Of a DNA stretch of 19,154 nucleotides, positions 13,153 through 19,154 are shown in pieces (the first letter of the stretch is position 1; each line of letters starts with the position of its first letter). The DNA is from an uncultured Campylobacter sp. (GTDB lineage: Bacteria > Campylobacterota > Campylobacteria > Campylobacterales > Campylobacteraceae). Below the pieces are notes generated by a model that was not told the origin of the DNA, made no database searches, and worked only from the letters and a program-made list of their open reading frames with translations. The DNA is taken from NCBI RefSeq assembly GCF_905372745.1, contig NZ_CAJPQR010000040.1, forward strand, positions 1 to 19,154, written 5' to 3'. The translations under genes were made by a program, and so were the position numbers.

Positions 13153-14787
13153 ATGGCAAAAGAGATATTTTTTTCAGACGAGGCTAGAAATAGACTATAT
13201 GAAGGCGTTAGAAAACTAAACGATGCAGTAAAAGTAACGATGGGGCCTCGCGGTAGAAACGTGCTAGTGCAAAAGAGCTTCGGCGCTCCTGCGATCACAA
13301 AAGACGGCGTGAGCGTAGCTAAAGAAGTAGAGCTAAAAGACGCTCTAGAAAACATGGGCGCAGGCCTAGTAAAAGAAGTCGCTAGTAAAACAAACGACGA
13401 GGCGGGCGACGGTACGACTACAGCTACGGTTTTGGCGCACTCTATCTTTAAAGAGGGCTTAAGAAACATCACCGCAGGCGCAAATCCGGTCGAGGTAAAA
13501 CGCGGTATGGATAAAGAGGCCGCAGCTATAATCGCCGAGCTAAAAAGCCTATCGCGCAAAGTAACCGATAAAAAAGAGATCGCGCAAGTAGCCACTATCT
13601 CGGCAAATTCTGACTCTGCTATCGGCGGACTGATCGCTGACGCGATGGAAAAAGTCGGCAAAGACGGCGTCATTACCGTCGAGGAAGCAAAATCTATCCA
13701 CGACGAGCTAAACGTGGTCGAGGGTATGCAGTTTGACCGCGGATATCTAAGCCCGTACTTCATCACAAACGCCGAAAAGATGCAGGTCGAGCTGAGCAAT
13801 CCGTTTATCTTGCTATTTGACAAGAAGATTACAAATTTAAAAGACTTGCTGCCAGTGCTTGAGCAGATCCAAAAAACAGGCAAACCGCTACTAATCATAG
13901 CTGAAGATATCGAGGGCGAGGCTCTTGCGACGCTAGTAGTAAACAAGCTTCGCGGCGTGCTAAACATCTCTGCGGTTAAGGCTCCTGGCTTTGGCGATCG
14001 CAGAAAAGCGATGCTTGAGGATATCGCTATATTAACAGGCGGCGAAGTAGTGAGCGAAGAGCTAGGCAGAACGCTAGAGAGTGCGACTCTAAGCGACTTA
14101 GGTCAAGCTTCAAGCGTCATCATCGACAAAGATAATACGACTATCGTAAACGGCGCAGGCGAGAAATCTGCAATCGACGCTAGAATCATCCAAATAAAAG
14201 CTCAAATCGCAGAAACCACAAGCGACTACGACAAAGAAAAGCTGCAAGAGCGCCTAGCTAAGCTAAGCGGCGGCGTAGCGGTCATCAAAGTGGGCGCTGC
14301 TACTGAGACTGAGATGAAGGAGAAAAAAGACCGCGTGGATGATGCTCTAAGCGCGACTAAAGCGGCTGTAGAAGAGGGTATAGTGATCGGCGGCGGCGCT
14401 GCGTTTATCAAAGCGAGCGCAAAAGTAGATCTACAACTAAGCGGCGACGAAGCTATAGGCGCTGATATCGTAAGACGCGCACTAACCGCTCCGCTCCGCC
14501 AGATCGCCGAAAATGCGGGCTTTGACGCGGGCGTAGTAGCAAACTCCGTAAGCGTAAGCAAAGACGATAACTACGGCTTTAACGCGGCTACGGGCGAGTA
14601 TGTAGATATGTTTAAAGCCGGTATCATCGACCCGGTCAAGGTTGAGCGCGTGGCTCTTCAAAACGCGGTTAGCGTGGCGAGCCTGCTTTTAACTACGGAA
14701 GCTACCATAAGCGAGCTAAAAGAGGACAAACCGATGCCTGCGATGCCTGATATGAGCGGAATGGGCGGCATGGGCGGAATGATGTAA
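13153..14787 (+). CDS. groEL: Chaperonin GroEL
   Basis: The 544-residue protein is a full-length GroEL (Cpn60). Conserved segments include VKVTMGPRGRNVLVQKSFGAP (about 27-47), the ATP-site GDGTTTATVLA (near 86-96), APGFGDRRKAML, and GGGAAFIKA followed by the C-terminal equatorial part with NAGFDAGVV. It ends in the usual Gly-Met tail GMGGMGGMM. It folds proteins in an ATP-driven cage with GroES. AAAGGA lies just ahead of the ATG. Base composition is near 48% GC in the part I counted and codon use is uniform. A strong terminator follows the stop. This is single copy within the window and looks ordinary. Confidence 0.99.
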   Translation: MAKEIFFSDEARNRLYEGVRKLNDAVKVTMGPRGRNVLVQKSFGAPAITKDGVSVAKEVELKDALENMGAGLVKEVASKTNDEAGDGTTTATVLAHSIFKEGLRNITAGANPVEVKRGMDKEAAAIIAELKSLSRKVTDKKEIAQVATISANSDSAIGGLIADAMEKVGKDGVITVEEAKSIHDELNVVEGMQFDRGYLSPYFITNAEKMQVELSNPFILLFDKKITNLKDLLPVLEQIQKTGKPLLIIAEDIEGEALATLVVNKLRGVLNISAVKAPGFGDRRKAMLEDIAILTGGEVVSEELGRTLESATLSDLGQASSVIIDKDNTTIVNGAGEKSAIDARIIQIKAQIAETTSDYDKEKLQERLAKLSGGVAVIKVGAATETEMKEKKDRVDDALSATKAAVEEGIVIGGGAAFIKASAKVDLQLSGDEAIGADIVRRALTAPLRQIAENAGFDAGVVANSVSVSKDDNYGFNAATGEYVDMFKAGIIDPVKVERVALQNAVSVASLLLTTEATISELKEDKPMPAMPDMSGMGGMGGMM

Positions 14788-14798
14788 TACGCCTTTAT

Positions 14799-14829
14799 CT
14801 GCGGAAGGCTTCGGCTTTCCGCAGGTTTT
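14799..14829 (+). terminator. Intrinsic terminator of groESL
   Basis: An 11-bp stem (14799-14809 and 14814-14824) with one G-U pair and a stable TTCG tetraloop is followed by GTTTTC. It begins 12 bp after the groEL stop codon. The T run is short but the stem is strong. Confidence 0.85.
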
Positions 14830-15105
14830 CTCGTAAAGACGACTCTTAAATTTACTAAAAATTTAAACCTACTTTAAATCTCCTAATGGCCGCAAATTTG
14901 ACGAGATTTTAGGCTTAAGCGGCTAAACGTCTAAAATATACGCATAAATTCCCGTGTCTAAAAATGATTTAAAATTAATTATTATTTAACCGAAATTTGT
15001 ATAAAATAGTTCCAAATCTAGCGTAAAGGCGATCTTTTAAGGCGGCTAAATTTAAACGGCAACCTTAAATTCGGCGGATATTAGGCTAGACCGGAAAGTG
15101 ATTTG
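14830..15105. other. Intergenic region between groEL terminator and the glycan cluster
   Basis: About 275 bp without a gene. It is AT-rich and carries several AAATTT words. The only clear signal is the candidate promoter near 15000. No RNA gene or repeat was recognised. Confidence 0.5.
15000..15005 (+). promoter_or_regulatory. Candidate -10 box for the wecB operon
   Basis: TATAAA in the context TTTGTATAAAATAG, about 100 bp upstream of wecB, is preceded by a strongly AT-rich tract (14966-14990) as in Campylobacter sigma70 promoters. There is no clear -35. The leader would be about 95 bases. Confidence 0.4.
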
Positions 15106-16251
15106 ATGATAAAAAAAATACTAATAGTCTTTGGCACCAGACCGGAAGCCATAAAAATGGCGCCCTTGGTACAAGAATTTAAAAAATATAGCGAATTTGA
15201 CGTCAAGGTTTGCGTCACGGCTCAACACAGACAGATATTAGATCAAGTCCTCGAGATATTTGACATAGTTCCAGATTATGATTTAGACATTATGCAAGCA
15301 GGGCAGGATCTGTACGATCTGACGTCTAGGATTTTGCTAAAGATGAGAGATGTTTTAGACGAGTTTAAACCGGATATAGTATTTGTTCACGGAGATACTA
15401 CTACTGCTAGCATAGCTTCTTTGGCTACTTTTTACAAGCGGATAAAGGTAGCTCACGTAGAGGCGGGGTTAAGAACGGGGGATATTTATTCGCCTTTTCC
15501 CGAGGAGATAAACAGACAGTTAGTCGGCATAATCGCAAGCTATCACTTTGCCCCTACAAATTTATCAAAACAAAATCTCATAAAAGAAAATAAAAGTCCA
15601 GAAAATATCGTAGTAACCGGAAATACCGTTATTGACGCGCTTTTTTTGCTGCTTGAAAGGATGCAAAAAGATAACGCGCTAAAAGATAAAATTTTAACCT
15701 CGCTAAATGCAAAATACGATACTAGCTGCGGTAAAAAAATCATACTCGTAACCGGTCACAGAAGGGAAAATTTCGGCGATGGATTTATAAATATCTGCGA
15801 GGCCCTAAAAACCCTAGCTATCAAAAATCCAAATGTCGATATAGTCTATCCCGTTCATCTAAATCCAAACGTCCAGGAGCCCGTAAAGAAAATTTTATCC
15901 GGCATTGGCAACGTCCGCCTTATAGCGCCTCTAGAGTACGGCGAATTTGTTTATCTGATGAGCATGGCGCATTTTATCATAACAGATAGCGGCGGGATAC
16001 AAGAGGAAGCGCCAAGCCTCGGTAAACCCGTGCTTGTAATGAGAAATACAACCGAAAGACCCGAAGCTATAGAGGCCGGCTCGGTAAAACTCGTTGGCGT
16101 TGATAAGAAAAATATAGTATCGCAGGCTCAAATTTTACTCGACGACGACGAAATCTATCAAAAGATGTCTCAGTCGCGAAGCCCGTACGGCGACGGTAAA
16201 GCTAGCGTTAAGATAGTAGAATTTATAAAAAATTTAAGATCGGAGAGATGA
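15106..16251 (+). CDS. wecB: UDP-N-acetylglucosamine 2-epimerase (non-hydrolysing)
   Basis: A 381-residue enzyme converting UDP-GlcNAc to UDP-ManNAc in the cytoplasm. Diagnostic motifs are GTRPEAIK at the N-terminus, HGDTTTA, HVEAGLRTGD, FPEEINRQL, TGHRRENFG, DSGGIQEEAP and MRNTTERPEA, all intact. Length is normal for the WecB/MnaA family. The frame could begin at a TTG (15103), but ATG at 15106 is preferred because GGAAAG lies 7 bases before it. Its TGA overlaps the next gene, which oxidises its product, so the pair makes UDP-ManNAcA. It probably starts the polysaccharide or glycoconjugate operon that runs to the end of the window. Confidence 0.96.
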   Translation: MIKKILIVFGTRPEAIKMAPLVQEFKKYSEFDVKVCVTAQHRQILDQVLEIFDIVPDYDLDIMQAGQDLYDLTSRILLKMRDVLDEFKPDIVFVHGDTTTASIASLATFYKRIKVAHVEAGLRTGDIYSPFPEEINRQLVGIIASYHFAPTNLSKQNLIKENKSPENIVVTGNTVIDALFLLLERMQKDNALKDKILTSLNAKYDTSCGKKIILVTGHRRENFGDGFINICEALKTLAIKNPNVDIVYPVHLNPNVQEPVKKILSGIGNVRLIAPLEYGEFVYLMSMAHFIITDSGGIQEEAPSLGKPVLVMRNTTERPEAIEAGSVKLVGVDKKNIVSQAQILLDDDEIYQKMSQSRSPYGDGKASVKIVEFIKNLRSER

Positions 16252-17444
16252 TGATAAAAAATGTTTGCGTTATGGGGCTTGGCTATATAGGGTTGCCTAC
16301 TGCGGCGCTTTTGGCAAACAAAGGCTACAAAGTGCGCGGCGTGGACGTAGTGCAAATTACGGTAGATACGATAAATCAAGGAAAAATCCATATCGTAGAG
16401 CCCGAGCTTGACGTATTCGTCAAAGGTGCGGTAAACAGCGGAAATTTAAGGGCAAGCTTGGAGCCTGATTTGGCCGATGTTTTTATCATAGCCGTGCCTA
16501 CGCCCTTTTGCGACGGATACGTGCCCGATCTTAACTACGTAGTAAGCGCCAGCAAGTCTATAGCGCCCTTTGTTAGGGACGAAAATATCGTGATTTTAGA
16601 GTCGACCTCGCCCGTGGGAACTACTGAAAAAATAGGCGAAATCCTCAAGGATAACGGTGTGGATATCTCTAAAATTTACATCGCTCACTGCCCAGAAAGA
16701 GTACTGCCCGGTAAAATTTTAAAAGAACTCGTACAAAATGACAGAATCGTAGGCGGTTTAAATAAAGAAGCCGCAAAAAAAACGGCCGAATTTTATAAAA
16801 CTTTCGTCGCGGGCGAGATTTTGCAAACAGACGCGAAAACCGCCGAGATGGCAAAGCTCACCGAAAACTCGTTTCGCGACGTAAATATCGCATTTGCAAA
16901 CGAGCTTAGCGTTTTGTGCGATAAATTCGGCATCAACGTCTGGGAGCTTATCTCGTTAGCAAATCGCCATCCGCGCGTAAATATCCTAAATCCCGGTTGC
17001 GGCGTGGGCGGACACTGTATAGCCGTCGATCCGTGGTTTATCGTGTATGCGGGCGGCGATGATGCAAGGCTTATCAAAATGGCTAGAGAGGTAAATAGTC
17101 ACAAAACGCAGTGGGCGATCGAAAAGATAAAAAATGCCGCTTTAAAATTTGAGCTAAAAAGCGGCAAAAAGCCTAAGATAGCCTGCATGGGGCTTGCGTT
17201 TAAACCCGATATAGACGATCTTAGAGAGTCGCCTGCGGTTTTTATTACTCGCGAATTAAAAAATCAAGGATTTGAAATTTTAGCCGTCGAGCCAAATATA
17301 AAATCGCACAAGGATTTTGAGATAATAAACTACGAAAAAGCCATGGATATCGCTGATATAGTCGTATTTTTGGTAGCGCATAAGGAATTTAAGGGGCTAA
17401 AAATAGAAAAAGGAGTTTTGGATTTTTGTGGGATTTTTAGATGA
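16251..17444 (+). CDS. wecC: UDP-N-acetyl-D-mannosamine dehydrogenase
   Basis: About 397 residues; oxidises UDP-ManNAc to UDP-ManNAcA using two NAD+. The N-terminal Rossmann motif is GLGYIGLPTAALLANKGY. The NAD/substrate segments ESTSPVGTTE (118-127) and AHCPERVLPGK follow. The signature TENSFRDVNIAFANELS and GCGVGGHCIAVDPWF with catalytic Cys257 (numbered from the first of two Mets) are specific to WecC-type rather than UDP-glucose dehydrogenases. The C-terminal UDP-binding domain has GLAFKPDIDDLRESP. Two ATGs are possible: 16248, forming an ATGA overlap with wecB, and 16251; the second has better spacing from GGAG (16242-16245) and is used here. The stop overlaps the next start by ATGA. Confidence 0.95.
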   Translation: MIKNVCVMGLGYIGLPTAALLANKGYKVRGVDVVQITVDTINQGKIHIVEPELDVFVKGAVNSGNLRASLEPDLADVFIIAVPTPFCDGYVPDLNYVVSASKSIAPFVRDENIVILESTSPVGTTEKIGEILKDNGVDISKIYIAHCPERVLPGKILKELVQNDRIVGGLNKEAAKKTAEFYKTFVAGEILQTDAKTAEMAKLTENSFRDVNIAFANELSVLCDKFGINVWELISLANRHPRVNILNPGCGVGGHCIAVDPWFIVYAGGDDARLIKMAREVNSHKTQWAIEKIKNAALKFELKSGKKPKIACMGLAFKPDIDDLRESPAVFITRELKNQGFEILAVEPNIKSHKDFEIINYEKAMDIADIVVFLVAHKEFKGLKIEKGVLDFCGIFR

Positions 17445-18402
17445 GAAATATTCCTAAATTGGCAATTATCGTTCCTTGTTATAACGAAGATCAGGTTTTG
17501 GGCGAAACTATAAAAAGATTGAGCGAGACTCTAGAAAATTTAATCGATAAAAAAAAGATTAAAAGCGATAGTTTTGTTTTATATGTCGATGATGGTAGCG
17601 AGGATGATACTTGGAGTATAATAAAATCGTCTAGTGCTACAAATTTATCTACTAAAGGCATAAAACTTTCTAAAAACGAAGGCCATCAAAACGCCTTATT
17701 GGCAGGAATAGAGTATGTAGAAGGTAAATGCGATTGCTTAATTTCTATTGATGCGGATTTGCAACAAGATGAAAAGTCTATGATACATTTTACTGATTCT
17801 TACGTGAATGGATGCGATGTTGTACTCGGCGTCAGGAACGATAGAATGTGTGATTCTTTTTTTAAAAGAGCAACTGCATTAGGCTTTTATAAATTAATGA
17901 ATTTAATGGGGGTGGATATTATTAAAAACCATGCGGACTATAGATTACTTAGTAGTAAGGCCATTAGAATGCTGCTTAGTTTTAAGGAAGTCAATTTATT
18001 TTTAAGAGGGCTTGTTCTTTTAATTGGACTAAAAACAGAGTATATATATTTTGATGTTAAAGACAGGTATGCAGGTAAATCAAAATATACACTAAAAAAG
18101 ATGTTCACCTTCGCATGGGACGGCATAACTTCATTTAGCGTGGTTCCTTTAAGATTGATAACGTTAATAGGCTTTATCGTTTTTTTTTTGTTAGCTTGAT
18201 AATGGGTGGGAGTGTATTGTATTCTGTTATTGCTAATAAAACGGTGCAAGGGTGGGCCTCTACTGTTTTACCTATATACTTTATGGGAGGAATTCAACTT
18301 ATGTGTCTTGGTGTAATTGGCGAATACATAGGTAAAATCTATAAAGAAACAAAAAGAAGACCAAGGTATTTTATAGAGGATATTACTGATGAAAAAAGTT
18401 AA
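17441..18402 (+). pseudogene. GtrB/DPM1-type family 2 glycosyltransferase, split by a frameshift at a T10 run
   Basis: The first frame (17441-18199, 252 residues) holds the whole GT-A domain: IIVPCYNEDQVL (9-20), VDDGSEDDTW (49-58), IDADLQQD (102-109, metal/nucleotide-sugar site) and the RYAGKSKYTL region, and stops inside the first membrane helix. The second frame (to 18402) continues exactly where family members do: SLIMGGSVLYSV, then a second membrane helix and IGEYIGKIYKETKRRPRYFIED. Joining them at the T run gives a normal 320-residue enzyme. Relatives transfer a sugar from a nucleotide sugar to polyprenyl phosphate (GtrB, ArnC, DPM1). It overlaps wecC (ATGA) and the methyltransferase (14 bp). 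GC is about 30-35%, below groEL. It may be phase-variable, slippage-expressed, truly broken or a sequencing error. Confidence 0.85.
18180..18189 (+). repeat. Homopolymer of ten T residues (possible phase-variation or slippage site)
   Basis: The run follows G18179 and lies in the codons for the first membrane helix of the glycosyltransferase. With ten T the frame ends at TGA 18197-18199. With eleven or eight T the reading passes into the second frame. The zero-frame codons at its end also form the heptamer T-TTT-TTG (18184-18190), a classical -1 slippery arrangement; a -1 shift gives the same joined product. Confidence 0.9.
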
Positions 18403-19075
18403 TTTTGATGAGTACAGTAAAAACTATGACGATATAATGCAAAATCAGCATAAAAAATTCGGCGACATAAAATACTATGCGGAGTACAAGATAAAAATAC
18501 TAAGCGATATAGTAAAAAGACGAAATCAAAAGCTAAAAATACTTGAATACGGATGCGGCACGGGTAGAAATTTACCGTATATAGTAGAAGCGTTTCGCGA
18601 ATCGTCCGTTTTTGGATTTGATATCTCAAAAGAAAGTTTAGAGGTAGCAAGGCAAAATAATAAAGAAGTAAAGATTATAGAAACAAATGAAGAGTTAGCT
18701 TCCTACAACGGATATTTCGACGTGATTTTTATAGCAGGCGTATATCACCATATAGAACCTAGCCTACGAGATTACGTGACATCTAATATATTTAAACTAG
18801 CTGCCGATAATTGCAATGTAGCGGTTTTTGAACACAATCCTCACAATCCTCTTACAAGACGCATGGTATCTACTTGCGAATTTGACAAAGATGCAGTTTT
18901 GCTATCAAAAAAAGAGTTGCAATCTATTTTTTTTAAAGCCGGATTTAAAGATAACGGTAGCGCATATACGTTATTTTTCCCTCCTGTCTTAAAAGCGCTC
19001 TCTTTTTTAGAGAGATTTTTAAAATGGCTTCCGCTAGGCGGTCAATATTATATTGCAGTAAAGAAATCGGTCTAA
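18389..19075 (+). CDS. Class I SAM-dependent methyltransferase
   Basis: A 228-residue soluble protein with the class I fold: motif I ILEYGCGTGRNLP (51-63) binds S-adenosylmethionine, acidic D78 (FGFDIS) contacts the ribose, and FDVIFIAGVYHHIEP is the post-II/motif IV region. The N-terminal YSKNYDDIM resembles UbiE/Methyltransf_11-type enzymes that methylate sugars or lipids. Its place between a polyprenyl-phosphate glycosyltransferase and a GtrA-like gene suggests it acts on a glycan or a lipid-linked sugar, but the substrate cannot be named. It overlaps the glycosyltransferase end by 14 bp, with GAGG upstream of the ATG, and its TAA shares a base with the next ATG. It is AT-rich (about one third GC in a sampled line), like the glycosyltransferase. 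Confidence 0.85.
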   Translation: MKKVNFDEYSKNYDDIMQNQHKKFGDIKYYAEYKIKILSDIVKRRNQKLKILEYGCGTGRNLPYIVEAFRESSVFGFDISKESLEVARQNNKEVKIIETNEELASYNGYFDVIFIAGVYHHIEPSLRDYVTSNIFKLAADNCNVAVFEHNPHNPLTRRMVSTCEFDKDAVLLSKKELQSIFFKAGFKDNGSAYTLFFPPVLKALSFLERFLKWLPLGGQYYIAVKKSV

Positions 19076-19154
19076 TGCGTTACGATATTTCTTTATTAAA
19101 GTATTTGCTCGTAGGCGTTATTAATACTATATTTGGATATGCGATAATTTTTAC
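19075..19154 (+). CDS. Start of a GtrA-like membrane protein (cut by the window edge)
   Basis: Only 26 codons are visible, from an ATG overlapping the methyltransferase stop (TAATG) to the end of the window. The peptide MRYDISLLKYLLVGVINTIF followed by GYAIIF matches the usual beginning of GtrA-family proteins, which start with a short polar piece and a first membrane helix of the type LxKFxLVGxhNTxhxY. GtrA proteins have four helices and are thought to flip polyprenyl-phosphate sugars made by GtrB-type enzymes. Its presence two genes after such an enzyme supports the call. Confidence 0.7.
   Translation, partial: MRYDISLLKYLLVGVINTIFGYAIIF

Noticed and set aside
12879..13967. 362-codon open frame on the minus strand opposite groES-groEL
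   Set aside because: Shadow of the strongly biased groESL codons; it spans two real genes and their gap and has no family features.

Overview
The window looks like a chromosomal segment of an epsilonproteobacterium, most likely a Campylobacter of the higher-GC oral/enteric group (showae, rectus, curvus, gracilis type). Grounds: a glcD-like oxidase, a PGBA_N-domain protein, a Csd3/Pgp3-type M23 peptidase and groESL lie close together, a neighbourhood I recall from C. jejuni and partly from H. pylori; Sel1/Hcp-type cysteine-rich proteins; bacterial N-glycosylation sequons in exported proteins; heavy use of the word AAATTT. The species assignment is inference.

Layout. 1-770: AT-rich stretch with a small WG-repeat lipoprotein and a probable relic of a second reading frame. 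765-2863 (minus): FAD-linked oxidase preceded by a PGBA_N-domain exported protein, overlapping by 4 bp. 2978-6746 (plus): translationally coupled csd3-like peptidoglycan peptidase, mgtE Mg2+ transporter and a NUDT14-like Nudix hydrolase. 6803-8719 (plus): three tandem exported Sel1/Hcp-like paralogues. 8851-9543 (minus): unrecognised membrane protein, followed by a 556-bp gene-free region full of AAATTT and a short tandem repeat. 10100-12697 (minus): large AsmA-like protein with four internal repeats. 12783-14830 (plus): groES-groEL with a consensus sigma70 promoter, a CIRCE operator and a good terminator. 15106 to the right edge (plus): start of a surface-glycan cluster (wecB, wecC, a frameshifted GtrB/DPM1-type glycosyltransferase, a methyltransferase and the beginning of a GtrA-like gene), tightly overlapping and becoming AT-rich after wecC.

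How the genes fit together. The left and middle parts are mainly envelope biology: peptidoglycan trimming, Mg2+ uptake, exported solenoid proteins and an AsmA-like envelope protein. The right part makes UDP-ManNAc and UDP-ManNAcA and probably an undecaprenyl-phosphate-linked sugar. Two observations stand out. The C-terminal tail of the M23 peptidase carries twelve D/E-x-N-x-S/T sequons and a very lysine-rich end, suggesting a heavily N-glycosylated extension. The glycosyltransferase is split at a run of ten T residues, so one added T (or two lost) would restore a full-length 320-residue enzyme; this looks like a phase-variation or slippage switch. No mobile element, tRNA, rRNA or CRISPR array was seen.
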